Below, in pieces: positions 9,104-17,962 of a DNA stretch of 64,000 nucleotides (position 1 is the stretch's first letter; every line of letters begins with the position of its first letter). Made by a program: the position numbers and the translations under genes. The notes under the pieces are model-generated. The model made no database searches and had not been told where the DNA came from. It was given only the letters and a program-made list of their open reading frames with translations. The DNA comes from Nitrosomonas sp. (lineage in GTDB: Bacteria; Pseudomonadota; Gammaproteobacteria; Burkholderiales; Nitrosomonadaceae), in assembly GCA_024281825.1 (NCBI GenBank), contig JAMWZY010000010.1, positions 39,411 to 103,410 on the forward strand, in the 5' to 3' direction.

Positions 9104-10042
9104 TTATGCCAGTTCTGCTACACTTTCTCGATGATTTTGCAATATTGCTTTGAAGTGATTGGGGTCTTTGGCATGTGTTAATTCTCCGGAGCGCGGTAAG
9201 TATAAGTCGACCATACGTGAAACCCAAAATCTGAGCGCAGCGGCACGCAACATGCTGGGCCAGGCTTCCCTTTCAATCGCGGAAAGTGGACGAGCCTGCT
9301 GGTATCCTTTTAAGAGCGAGTATACACGTGCTGTGTCGAGTGTTTTTTCTTCGTTCATGCACCAATCATTCGCCACAATGGCTAAGTCATATAATAAGCT
9401 ATCGTTACATGCAAAATAAAAGTCGATAATACCGCCAAGCTTATTATCGAAAAATAAGACATTATCCCGAAACATGTCAGCATGAATCACACCCTCCGGT
9501 AAATTTTCATGGCGTTGGTCGGCTTGGAAAGCTAATTCCGATTGCAGCAATACTTTCTCGTCACCGGATAAAAATGGATCGATTTCAAGCGCCTTGGCTT
9601 GCCACCATTGAAGGCTGCGTGGATTCGGCATGTATTGTGGGTAACTCCTGCCAGCCAGATGCATTTTTGCCAACATCATGCCCATTACTTGACAGTGCTC
9701 TGGCGTCGGGTGAAGTAAAGATTCTCCTGATAAGAAGCTGACAATGACGGCTGGCTTATTATTTAACTCCCCAAGAATTTGACCAGCGTTATTTCGAATA
9801 GGCATTGGGCATGGAATGCCGTGGCCTGACAAATGCAACATTAGATTGAGATAGTAGGGGAGTTCGCTTCGGGTTAGTTTTTCAAAAAGCGTCAGTACAA
9901 ATTTTCCTTGTGTCGTGATTACAAAGTAATTGGTATTCTCAATGCCTGATGCGATACCTTGAAGGTTAAGCAATTGCCCCAATCTGTATTGTTTCAACCA
10001 AAGAGTGAGTTCATTTTCTGTGATGCGAGTAAAAACCGACAT
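9104..10042 (-). CDS. thrB: homoserine kinase, APH-like type
   Basis: Phosphorylates homoserine to O-phosphohomoserine, the ThrC substrate. 312 residues with the aminoglycoside-phosphotransferase fold instead of the GHMP fold of E. coli ThrB. N-terminus MSVFTRITENELTLWLKQY and GIASGIENTNYFV (nucleotide loop), catalytic loop VIHADMFRDNVLF (HxDxxxxN) and IIDFYFACND (metal Asp) are all visible. Many betaproteobacteria place it beside the DUF2782 gene and polA, as here. hom and thrC lie 5-8 kb away in a separate group, so the pathway is split over two transcription units. Confidence 0.92.
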   Translation of the reverse strand: MSVFTRITENELTLWLKQYRLGQLLNLQGIASGIENTNYFVITTQGKFVLTLFEKLTRSELPYYLNLMLHLSGHGIPCPMPIRNNAGQILGELNNKPAVIVSFLSGESLLHPTPEHCQVMGMMLAKMHLAGRSYPQYMPNPRSLQWWQAKALEIDPFLSGDEKVLLQSELAFQADQRHENLPEGVIHADMFRDNVLFFDNKLGGIIDFYFACNDSLLYDLAIVANDWCMNEEKTLDTARVYSLLKGYQQARPLSAIEREAWPSMLRAAALRFWVSRMVDLYLPRSGELTHAKDPNHFKAILQNHRESVAELA

Positions 10043-10088
10043 GAATAATTTGTATTAAGAAGTGGTAGTAGCGTGTTTACAGGAAATA

Positions 10089-10478
10089 TTAGAATTTAAA
10101 AAATTGCCACATGGGTGGGCTGACATTGGGGCCTCCCGCATCACTATTGGGATGCGCATGATGATCCACAATGGGATTTTTCTTGAGATAGTAGGGAGGG
10201 CCAATGCGGGGGATGACTTTAATCATTAACAATTCGCCATTGACGCGATGTTCTTCAATAGTATCTTCCCCACGTTTGATAATGGTGACTTGTTCTTCCA
10301 ATTCCGGATCAGACTGGCTTTCTGATAATTCGGGCGTTTCAGGTTCCGGTAGTGGGATCAGATTCTTTGGATGAGAAGGGTGATCCATTGATTTTTTGGG
10401 TTCTTGAGGCTGCTCGGTTTGCGCTGTGCCAAGCAACGGGAAATTCAATAGTAACAGTATCAGAATAAATCGGTGCAT
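10089..10478 (-). CDS. DUF2782-type exported small protein
   Basis: About 129 residues from the ATG at 10478 (MHRFILILLLLNFPLLGTAQ), which gives a clean signal peptide cut near Ala-Gln; longer in-frame starts at 10514 and 10529 would bury it. The mature part is proline- and acid-rich, then has a compact conserved region: VTIIKRGEDTIEEHRVNGEL, followed by IKVIPRIGPPYYLK. This matches the DUF2782 proteins regularly found between thrB and polA. Periplasmic, role unknown. It is probably cotranscribed with thrB (46 bp apart). Confidence 0.75.
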   Translation of the reverse strand: MHRFILILLLLNFPLLGTAQTEQPQEPKKSMDHPSHPKNLIPLPEPETPELSESQSDPELEEQVTIIKRGEDTIEEHRVNGELLMIKVIPRIGPPYYLKKNPIVDHHAHPNSDAGGPNVSPPMWQFFKF

Positions 10479-10535
10479 ATGAATCCCTACCCAAGAGAAA
10501 GCTTTATTATTGTACATAAAATTAGTCACTATAGT

Positions 10536-11258
10536 TTACAGATTGAGTTGAATTTCTCGCTCTGCGGCAGAAAGCTCAAATCCTCGGGTTTCGTAATATT
10601 TAAAAATCGCGCTAACCACCTCGTTGGGTTCATCAATCATCTGAATTAGGTCCATATCATCCGAAGAAATAAAACCTTCTGACACTAGCATCATTTGAAA
10701 CCAATCTATCAATCCGCGCCAGAATTGCGAATAGACAAGAATAATCGGCATTTTACGGGTTTTGCGAGTTTGTACCAAAGTGAGTGCTTCCATCAGCTCA
10801 TCCATAGTGCCAAATCCTCCTGGCATCACGACATAGGCAGTAGAAAACTTGATAAACATGTACTTGCGCGTGAAAAAGTGTTTAAAAGTTTGACTGATAT
10901 CTTGATAATCATTGCCCTGTTGTTCGCGTGGCAACTGGATATTTAAGCCAATACTCGGCGATTTGCCGAAATAAGCGCCTTTGTTTGCTGCTTCCATAAT
11001 GCCTGAACCACCACCGGAGATTACTGCAAAACCAGCGTCGGATAACGCTCTCGCAATCTGCTCTGCCAATTGATAATGCGGGCTATCGGGATGCGTGCGT
11101 GCGCTACCGAATATGCCGACTGCGGGTTGAATTGTTTCAAGACGTTCCGTACCTTCAACAAACTCTGCCATAATTCTGAATAATCGCCAGGATTCTTTTG
11201 CAGACCAAGGTTGATCAGAAGCTGGCTGAATGAGAGGTTTATGATTGTGTTGATTCAT
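10536..11258 (-). CDS. LOG-family Rossmann protein (TIGR00730 type)
   Basis: 240 residues. Motifs GGGSGIMEAANKGA and PGGFGTMDELMEALTLVQ are the signature of LOG (lonely guy) nucleotide 5'-monophosphate phosphoribohydrolases, long misannotated as lysine decarboxylases. The PGGxGT segment binds phosphate and the nearby Glu is catalytic. It is cytosolic and probably acts on adenosine-type monophosphates. It starts 13 bp from polA, which runs the other way, so the two genes share a very short divergent region. Confidence 0.88.
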   Translation of the reverse strand: MNQHNHKPLIQPASDQPWSAKESWRLFRIMAEFVEGTERLETIQPAVGIFGSARTHPDSPHYQLAEQIARALSDAGFAVISGGGSGIMEAANKGAYFGKSPSIGLNIQLPREQQGNDYQDISQTFKHFFTRKYMFIKFSTAYVVMPGGFGTMDELMEALTLVQTRKTRKMPIILVYSQFWRGLIDWFQMMLVSEGFISSDDMDLIQMIDEPNEVVSAIFKYYETRGFELSAAEREIQLNL

Positions 11259-11271
11259 AGGAAAAATAATA

Positions 11272-13992
11272 ATGAAAACGCTGTTATTGGTGGATGGTTC
11301 ATCGTATTTATATCGTGCCTTTCATGCACTGCCAGATTTGCGTAACCAGAATAATGAACCAACGGGAGCTATTCATGGAGTACTAAATATGTTGCGTCGT
11401 TTGCGCAAAGAGTTTCGTGCAGATTATAGCGCGTGTGTATTTGATGCAAAAGGTAAAACTTTTCGCAATGATCTTTTTACGGAATATAAAGCGAATAGAG
11501 CTGTCATGCCACAGGATTTGGCCACTCAGATTGAGCCCCTACATGCTTGCATTCGCGCGCTGGGCTGGCCGATTTTGATGGTAGGTGGTGTTGAGGCTGA
11601 CGATGTCATTGGCACATTGGCAAAACAGGCCGCTGAGTCTGATTGGCAGTGCATGATATCAACTGGCGACAAAGATATTGCGCAACTGGTGAATGACAAG
11701 GTCACTCTGGTAAACACCATGAGCAATGAAATTTTAGATAAAGAAGGAGTATTGGCGAAATTTGGTGTGCCACCGGAACGTATGTTGGATTATTTGATGT
11801 TGGTAGGTGATACGTCTGACAATGTTCCAGGTGTTGAAAAAGTCGGCCCAAAAACCGCCGTAAAGTGGTTGACGCAGTATGGTTCGTTGGAAAAAATCAT
11901 TACATCCGCTGGTGAAATTAAGGGTGTGGTAGGTGAAAATTTACGTAAGTCACTAGCTTGGTTTGAGACTTCGCGTGAATTGATTACCATCAAATGCGAC
12001 GTAGACCTGCCTATCAAAATTACAGATCTGGCTTTTCAACCACAGGATCATCAACAACTTGAAGCGCTTTATCAAAAACTGGATATGAAAGCATCGCTGC
12101 GAGAATTGCGCCAGCAAATCGATTATGAATCTGGGGAAGCAATCATTCAACAAGAATCGATGGCTCAGGCAGTTACTCAAACTCATACAGCGCGGTACGA
12201 GACCATTTCAACAGAATCGGCGTTACAAGCGTGGTTAGAAAAGCTGAATACTGCGCCATTGGTTTCGGTTGATTGTGAAACGACTAGCTTGTCGCCGATG
12301 CAAGCGCAATTGGTGGGCATTTCGTTTTGTATCGAGGCGGGACACGCCGCCTATCTTCCTTTATCACATTGTTATGCCGGGGTACCTAAACAGATTGCAC
12401 TGGAAACGGCATTAACATTACTCAAGCCTTGGCTAGAAGATGAAAGCAAATTTAAGTTAGGACAAAATCTAAAATATGATAAGCATGTGTTTGCTAATCA
12501 TGAGATACAGTTGAATGGCATCGTGCATGACACCATGCTGCAATCGTACGTGCTGGATTCGAGTCGCTCGCATAGTATGGATAATTTGGCGCTGCGGCAC
12601 CTTGATATTGAAACGATTCGTTATGATGACGTGACAGGAAAAGGCGTTAATCGTATTGGTTTCGATGAGGTTGCCATTGATGTCGCTACTGATTACGCAG
12701 CCGAGGATGCAGATATCACATTGCGATTGCATCAAACGTTGTTTCCGCAGCTACAACAGATTGATCGCCTACATGCACTTTATCGCACTATCGAAATGCC
12801 CATTCTCGATGTGTTGTTTGAAATCGAGCGTAACGGAGTTTTGCTGGATTATGCATTGCTGCAACAGCAAAGCAGTGATTTAGGAAAGAAATTGCATACG
12901 TTGGAATTGCAAGCGCATGCCTCAGCTAACCAGCCCTTTAATTTGAATTCTCCAAAACAAATTCAAGAAATCTTGTTTAATCAGCTTAAATTACCCGTGA
13001 TCAAAAAAACACCAACGGGTGTTCCCTCTACCGATGAAGATGTATTGCAGCAGCTCGCACTGGACTACCCATTACCGAAGATTCTGCTGGAATACCGGGG
13101 ATTGGCAAAATTAAAATCGACCTATACCGATAAATTGCCATTGATGAAAAACCCGCATACTGATCGTGTGCACACTAATTATGCACAAGCTGTTGCGGTG
13201 ACAGGTCGATTGGCAAGCTCTGATCCTAATTTACAGAATATTCCAATCCGTACGCCAGAGGGTCGTAGAATTCGAGAGGCTTTCGTTGCACCACCTGGCT
13301 ATCAAATTGTTTCCGCTGATTATTCGCAAATAGAGCTACGCATCATGGCGCATATTTCTCAAGATGAGGGGTTACTAAAAGCATTTTCCGCTGGTGAAGA
13401 CATTCATAAAGCAACGGCTGCAGAAATATTTGGCATTCCACTGGAGCAAGTCGATCAAGAACAGCGACGATACGCTAAAGTGATCAATTTTGGTTTGATT
13501 TACGGTATGTCGGAATTTGGTCTGGCATCACAGCTCGGTATCTCACGCAGTGCTGCACATATTTATATGGAACGTTATTTTGCACGGTACCGTGGTGTTG
13601 AGAGATATATGCAACATGTCCGAGAAAAAGCCAGACAAAACGGTTATGTGGAAACAGTTTTGGGGCGTCGATTATGGCTGCCTGAAATTAATCACAGTAA
13701 TGGTAATCGCCGCCAAGGTGCCGAACGCGCCGCAATCAACGCGCCGATGCAGGGAACTGCAGCGGATATTATTAAACTGGCCATGATTGCAGTAACAAAA
13801 TGGCTACGAGCAGAAAAATTGCGTAGCAAATTGATTATGCAAGTTCATGACGAATTAGTGCTAGAGGTACCGGAAGAAGAAATAGGTTTGCTTCGCGAAT
13901 ACTTACCCAAATATATGGGGGGCGTTTTAACATTAGATGTCCCGCTGTTAGTAGAGATCGGCGTTGGAAGCAATTGGGAACAGGCGCATTGA
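11272..13992 (+). CDS. polA: DNA polymerase I
   Basis: Repair and Okazaki-fragment-processing polymerase, 906 residues, full length. The 5'-3' nuclease domain (about 1-290) contains LLVDGSSYLYRAFHAL, VFDAKGKTFR and VGDTSDNVPGVEKVGPKTA. The 3'-5' exonuclease domain retains its acidic set: VSVDCETTSL (Exo I), GQNLKYDKHVF (Exo II) and YAAEDADITLRL (Exo III), so proofreading is probably intact. Polymerase motifs are SADYSQIELRIMAH (A), RYAKVINFGLIYGMSEFGLA (B) and MQVHDELVLEVP (C). The ATG at 11272 is supported by the family start LLVDGSSYLYRAF. Confidence 0.97.
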   Translation: MKTLLLVDGSSYLYRAFHALPDLRNQNNEPTGAIHGVLNMLRRLRKEFRADYSACVFDAKGKTFRNDLFTEYKANRAVMPQDLATQIEPLHACIRALGWPILMVGGVEADDVIGTLAKQAAESDWQCMISTGDKDIAQLVNDKVTLVNTMSNEILDKEGVLAKFGVPPERMLDYLMLVGDTSDNVPGVEKVGPKTAVKWLTQYGSLEKIITSAGEIKGVVGENLRKSLAWFETSRELITIKCDVDLPIKITDLAFQPQDHQQLEALYQKLDMKASLRELRQQIDYESGEAIIQQESMAQAVTQTHTARYETISTESALQAWLEKLNTAPLVSVDCETTSLSPMQAQLVGISFCIEAGHAAYLPLSHCYAGVPKQIALETALTLLKPWLEDESKFKLGQNLKYDKHVFANHEIQLNGIVHDTMLQSYVLDSSRSHSMDNLALRHLDIETIRYDDVTGKGVNRIGFDEVAIDVATDYAAEDADITLRLHQTLFPQLQQIDRLHALYRTIEMPILDVLFEIERNGVLLDYALLQQQSSDLGKKLHTLELQAHASANQPFNLNSPKQIQEILFNQLKLPVIKKTPTGVPSTDEDVLQQLALDYPLPKILLEYRGLAKLKSTYTDKLPLMKNPHTDRVHTNYAQAVAVTGRLASSDPNLQNIPIRTPEGRRIREAFVAPPGYQIVSADYSQIELRIMAHISQDEGLLKAFSAGEDIHKATAAEIFGIPLEQVDQEQRRYAKVINFGLIYGMSEFGLASQLGISRSAAHIYMERYFARYRGVERYMQHVREKARQNGYVETVLGRRLWLPEINHSNGNRRQGAERAAINAPMQGTAADIIKLAMIAVTKWLRAEKLRSKLIMQVHDELVLEVPEEEIGLLREYLPKYMGGVLTLDVPLLVEIGVGSNWEQAH

Positions 13993-14022
13993 ATCCAAGT
14001 TTATGAATAATCAGCAATGATT

Positions 14023-14053
14023 TTAGATATCGACAAATTATTCTTAGATATCG
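14023..14053. repeat. direct repeat TTAGATATCG
   Basis: The 10-mer TTAGATATCG occurs at 14023-14032 and again at 14044-14053, 21 bp apart start to start, immediately beside the dif-like site. It may be an accessory-protein site or a remnant of integration. Confidence 0.45.
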
Positions 14054-14058
14054 TATAA

Positions 14059-14086
14059 ATTTGACATAATATAAATTATTAGCAAT
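14059..14086 (-). other. dif: dif-like XerC/XerD recombination site
   Basis: Read on the reverse strand, the 28 bases match E. coli dif at 22 of 28 positions by direct comparison. The XerD arm TTATGTCAAAT differs at one of 11 positions, the central hexamer TTTATA at one of six, and the XerC arm ATTGCTAATAA at four of 11. The site sits between polA and genes resembling an Xer-using satellite phage. It may be the chromosomal dif or one end of the element. Confidence 0.65.
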
Positions 14087-14157
14087 TGTTATATAATTTT
14101 GATGGAATAGTTTTTCATTCTTAAGCGGAACAGTTTTACTCTTTTGAAGAGTTAAAA

Positions 14158-14382
14158 ATGTTTTGTTATTTTGTAAATCGGCATTCTTTTCATTTCGTGA
14201 AATTGCTTCGATTTTTTGGATTCAATAGTTTTTGGGTTGAAGTGTTTCTATGGCTTCCAGTAAAGCTCGCCATGCTTGAATTGAAGTTTCGGTATGGGTC
14301 TTTAAGAAACTATTTGGAGTATGTCGATCAGCAAAAGCATATTGACCATTTAAGGAGCTTACGAAATGAAGCAACTAAATGA
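14158..14382 (+). CDS. unknown small protein in phage-remnant region
   Basis: Open frame of 74 residues with GAAGAG some seven bases before the ATG. The first half is rich in aromatic and hydrophobic residues (FCYFVNRHSFHFVKLLRFFG, later FLWLPVKLAMLEL), possibly membrane-associated. The tail is charged (YVDQQKHIDHLRSLRNEATK). It overlaps the next frame by 17 bases, which suggests translational coupling if real. I recognise no family. Its atypical composition fits the mobile-element context. It could be a degraded fragment or non-coding. Confidence 0.35.
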   Translation: MFCYFVNRHSFHFVKLLRFFGFNSFWVEVFLWLPVKLAMLELKFRYGSLRNYLEYVDQQKHIDHLRSLRNEATK

Positions 14383-14551
14383 AGCTCGATCCAGTAATCC
14401 TGTTCTTGCTCGTAGTTTTGCTATCAGTCGAGGCTTACGTATCGCTCAAGTCATACGCTATTGTGAAAGAGGCAAGATACCCGGCGCACGATTTGATCGG
14501 GTTTTATGGCAGTGGGTTGTCTATCCCCCCGTTAAGCTTCTGATCGGATGA
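14366..14551 (+). CDS. small phage-type HTH/excisionase-like protein
   Basis: 61 residues with a strong AAGGAG nine bases before the ATG. The sequence has a helix-turn-helix-like core (RSFAISRGLRIAQVIRYCER, then GKIPGARF) and a conserved-looking end WQWVVYPPVKLL. This resembles the small DNA-binding proteins that accompany VC1465-like genes in satellite phages; this is from memory of such loci and was not searched. The stop overlaps the next start as ATGA at 14548-14551, so the two are translationally coupled. A role in excision or transcription control is inference. Confidence 0.55.
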   Translation: MKQLNEARSSNPVLARSFAISRGLRIAQVIRYCERGKIPGARFDRVLWQWVVYPPVKLLIG

Positions 14552-15028
14552 AAAGGTGTAAATATCGACGTAAACCTTATAAGCCTGTTAGCTATGCAAA
14601 ACTACGTGAAACTCGGATTTTATCTGGAATCAGCAGAAAAGAAGCCGCAAGCATGTTGTTCGTAACTGATCGCACATGGCACAACTGGGAATCTGGCAAG
14701 GTTCAAGTGCCCTATGCTGCTTATAAGCTTTTTCGCATTCTAACAAATTTTGACCTTCCAGGAATCGCTTGGAGGGACTGGAAGCTTTCAGGTGATGCAT
14801 TTATCTCCTGAAGGCAAAAACTTCACAGCGGGTGATTTAGGTTATCTATCACTTACTTTCGCAATGGCCAAACAATGGCGGCTTGATCGGGAAGAAAAAC
14901 GCGCTTCAGGTTTGCTTTCGAAATCTTCAAATCTTTTGCCTTTTGTTCGACCAAAAAAGGGAGGAAAAAATATTTTATCAAGATCTTTAGGTAACAATAG
15001 AAAACCACAATCATGTGATTCAAATTAA
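14548..15028 (+). pseudogene. XafT/VC1465-like Xer recombination activation factor, frameshifted
   Basis: The first part (87 codons, MKRCKYRRKPYKPVSYAKLR) has an Xre-like region in which ISRKEAASMLFVTDRTWHNW is followed by ESGK. It ends WRDWKLSGDAFIS-stop. The +1 frame continues with LSPEGKNFTAGDLGYLSLTF to a stop at 15028. Removing one T from the three at 14800-14802 restores an uninterrupted ~159-residue protein reading SGDALSPEGKNF, the order expected for the VC1465 family. Known members (XafT of the Vibrio TLC satellite) activate XerCD for integration at dif. The dif-like site 460 bp upstream fits. The frameshift may be real decay, a sequencing error or, less likely, programmed. Confidence 0.65.
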
Positions 15029-15156
15029 TGATTCAGGCATATAAACAACAAGCTTTAACCACTCTCTAATTCAGCGTCCGGTGTTTTGTACAGAAATTTT
15101 ATTAATTCAAGCGAAATTTTTCTGTGGTTGAGGCAAGCCCGAGATTCGCTATGTAT

Positions 15157-16578
15157 TTAAATTGAGGTTATCTTGCACTGCTCATCAATATACACTTTGA
15201 TTGTATGCGCATCAGAATTTTTAATTACAAAGCGTTGTGGGAGATTTTCTAGATTCTCAAAACCAGCAGGTCGTTCCGGTTCAAAACCAATAGCTTCTTG
15301 TATACTCTCAGAGAATTTTGCTGGCAATGCCGTTTCTAAACAGATCAATGGCACTCCTGCCTCACGATAAGCTTGACCGACCTTCAAACCATCTGCAGTA
15401 TGCGTATCAACAAGCACTTGATAACGTTTATAAATGTCACGAATTGTTGCGATCCGTGCCACGTGATTACTGCTGCCAGAGACAAAACCAAATGCTTTGG
15501 TCTTCTGAAATAGTGGCGATGCTGATAAATCGAATGCTTTTCCAAAATCAACGGCTGACCACCATTGTGCAACTTGTTTTGTGTTTCGATCGGCCAAATC
15601 AAAAATAAACCGTTCGAAATTTGAGGCTTTGGAAATATCCATCGAGGGACTACTAGTATGTTTGGTTTCTGTAGCAGTGCGTGGACGATAGATACCGGTA
15701 CTAAAAAATTCATTCAGTACATCATTTTCGTTAGTCGCCAAAATCAAATGCTTAATTGGCAAACCCATCATTCTGGCAACATGTCCGGCACAAATATTGC
15801 CAAAATTTCCTGAAGGAACGGCAAACGATACTTGTTCATCATTAGTCTGGGTAGCAGCAAAATAACCTTTGAAGTAATATACAACTTGCGCAACAATACG
15901 CGCCCAGTTAATCGAATTGACTGTACCTATCCGGTGTTCTTGCTTGAAGGTGTGATCATTGCTAACTGCTTTGACGATATCCTGGCAATCATCAAAAACA
16001 CCGCGAACGGCAATATTGAAAATATTTTTATCTTGCAACGAGAACATTTGCGCTGTTTGAAATCGACTCATTTTACCGAGTGGTGACAGCATAAACACCC
16101 GGATACCTTGCTTCCCACGCATAGCATATTCGGCACTGGATCCTGTATCACCCGATGTAGCACCAAGAATATTTAGCTCGTCGCCGGTTTTAGTCAGTTG
16201 GTATTGAAACAAATTGCCAAGTAATTGCATCGCGATATCTTTGAAAGCCAGCGTTGGGCCATTCGATAATCCTAAAATATGCAATCCAGGCTCCAGTGTT
16301 TTCAGCGGCGTAATATCTGTGCTCCCAAAAATTTCCGCAGTATACGTTTGCTGGATAATCTTACGTAAATCGTCCTCTGGAATATCATCCGCAAACCGCG
16401 AAATCACTTCAAAAGCCAGTGCCTGATAGCTTAAATCACGCCAGCTATTAAGTTCCTCCGATGTAACTCTGGGATAGGTCTCAGGTACTGCCAGCCCACC
16501 ATCGAGGGATAAGCCACTCAACAGGATTTCAGTGAACGTTTTTGGCGGCATCCCACCGCGAGTTGAAATGTAATACAT
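15157..16578 (-). CDS. thrC: threonine synthase
   Basis: Converts O-phosphohomoserine to threonine with pyridoxal phosphate, the last step of the pathway. 473 residues, matching the long proteobacterial/fungal class. N-terminus MYYISTRGGMPPKTFTEILL; the PLP lysine is K113 in GPTLAFKDIAMQ; the cofactor phosphate loop is GATSGDTGSSAEYAMRG; VPSGNFGNICAGHVARMMG follows in the middle. It lies 12 bp downstream of hom in the same direction, so hom and thrC form an operon, while thrB is elsewhere. Its 3' end abuts the phage-remnant region with no obvious terminator. Confidence 0.95.
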   Translation of the reverse strand: MYYISTRGGMPPKTFTEILLSGLSLDGGLAVPETYPRVTSEELNSWRDLSYQALAFEVISRFADDIPEDDLRKIIQQTYTAEIFGSTDITPLKTLEPGLHILGLSNGPTLAFKDIAMQLLGNLFQYQLTKTGDELNILGATSGDTGSSAEYAMRGKQGIRVFMLSPLGKMSRFQTAQMFSLQDKNIFNIAVRGVFDDCQDIVKAVSNDHTFKQEHRIGTVNSINWARIVAQVVYYFKGYFAATQTNDEQVSFAVPSGNFGNICAGHVARMMGLPIKHLILATNENDVLNEFFSTGIYRPRTATETKHTSSPSMDISKASNFERFIFDLADRNTKQVAQWWSAVDFGKAFDLSASPLFQKTKAFGFVSGSSNHVARIATIRDIYKRYQVLVDTHTADGLKVGQAYREAGVPLICLETALPAKFSESIQEAIGFEPERPAGFENLENLPQRFVIKNSDAHTIKVYIDEQCKITSI

Positions 16579-16590
16579 ATTTATGTAGAG

Positions 16591-17904
16591 CTATTTATTT
16601 AATTCTTCAATACGAATACGAAAAACCTGTTGGGTTACCACCGGCAAAGATTCGATGCGTTTGATTGCAGCATTAATGCTTTTCTCAAATGTAATATGGG
16701 TCAACATAATAATGCTAACTTCTTTCGAATCATCACTGGCTTCCTTCTGAATCATCGCACTGATAGAAATATGATTATCCGCCAGAATACGCGTGATCTC
16801 AGCCATCACACCCGGTTTGTCTACGACTTGCATGCGTAAGTAATAGGATGTTTCTACATCATCCATCGAAATCACGGGTATATCAGACAACAAGTCCGGC
16901 TGAAACGACAAAATTGGTACGCGATGCATGGGATCCGCAGTTTGCATGCGCGTCACATCCACCAGATCGGCAATCACCGAACTCGCAGTCGGTTCAGCGC
17001 CCGCACCTGCGCCATAATATAACGTAGCGCCAACTGCGTCGCCTTTAACGACCACCGCATTCATAACGCCTTCTACATTGGCAATCAAACGCTTGCTAGG
17101 AATTAACGTTGGATGCACCCGTAATTCAATGCCCTTTGCTACTCGCTTGGTGATACCCAATAATTTGATGCGATATCCCAATTCTTCAGCATAACGAATG
17201 TCTTCACCAGTTAACTTGGTGATTCCTTCGGTATAGACTTTATGGAATTGTACTGGGATGCCGAATGCAATCGCTGACATCAAGGTAATTTTATGCGCCG
17301 CATCTATTCCCTCGATATCATAGGTTGGATCTGCTTCAGCATAGCCAAGTTTTTGTGCCTGTTCCAGCACATCATTAAAAGAAAGTCCTTTTTCACGCAT
17401 TTCCGACAAAATAAAATTTGCTGTACCGTTAATAATGCCGGCAATCCATGTAATGCGATTGGCTGTCAGCCCTTCGCGCAATGCTTTGATAATTGGAATA
17501 CCACCTGCAACCGCTGCTTCAAAAGCCACAATGACTCCTTTTTCGCGCGCCATAGCGAAAATTTCAGTGCCATGATTTGCTAGCAACGCTTTATTTGCGG
17601 TTACAACATGTTTGCCATGTGCAATGGCTTCAAGAATCAACTCCTTTGCAATTGTTTGACCACCGATTAATTCCACAACGATATCGATATCGGGGCTACA
17701 AGTCACTTCATGCGCGTTATCAGTAATCACGACTTCATTGCCTGCAAGTTCTCGCGCTTTTTGTAAGTCTTTATCAGCGATCATTTTGACAATGATCTTG
17801 CGCCCGGCACGACGCGCAATTTCTTCGCTATTACGTTTAAGTACGGTAAATGTACCGCCACCGACGGTGCCAACACCTAAAATGCCAATATGAATAGGTT
17901 TCAT
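16591..17904 (-). CDS. hom: homoserine dehydrogenase with ACT domain
   Basis: Reduces aspartate semialdehyde to homoserine with NAD(P)H. 437 residues, the monofunctional form without a fused aspartokinase. The Rossmann start is HIGILGVGTVGGGTFTVL; VTANKALLANHG and GGIPIIKALREGLTANRITW surround the active site; YAEADPTYDIEGIDAAHK contains the substrate-binding acids and a conserved lysine. The C-terminal ~85 residues (SYYLRMQVVDKPGVMAEITR) form an ACT domain, expected to give threonine feedback inhibition. It stands between an alaA-like gene and thrC. Confidence 0.95.
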   Translation of the reverse strand: MKPIHIGILGVGTVGGGTFTVLKRNSEEIARRAGRKIIVKMIADKDLQKARELAGNEVVITDNAHEVTCSPDIDIVVELIGGQTIAKELILEAIAHGKHVVTANKALLANHGTEIFAMAREKGVIVAFEAAVAGGIPIIKALREGLTANRITWIAGIINGTANFILSEMREKGLSFNDVLEQAQKLGYAEADPTYDIEGIDAAHKITLMSAIAFGIPVQFHKVYTEGITKLTGEDIRYAEELGYRIKLLGITKRVAKGIELRVHPTLIPSKRLIANVEGVMNAVVVKGDAVGATLYYGAGAGAEPTASSVIADLVDVTRMQTADPMHRVPILSFQPDLLSDIPVISMDDVETSYYLRMQVVDKPGVMAEITRILADNHISISAMIQKEASDDSKEVSIIMLTHITFEKSINAAIKRIESLPVVTQQVFRIRIEELNK

Positions 17905-17962
17905 AAAAATTTAGAAATGTAATAATCAGTTGCGAATTATAAATGAGCCAGCAAAGGAAAGG

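Noticed and set aside
15143-15163. A dif-like string (ATTCGC..TATGTAT..TTAAAT) near the thrC stop as a second Xer site
   Set aside because: The match needs internal gaps, its orientation is opposite to the site at 14059-14086, and part lies in thrC coding sequence.
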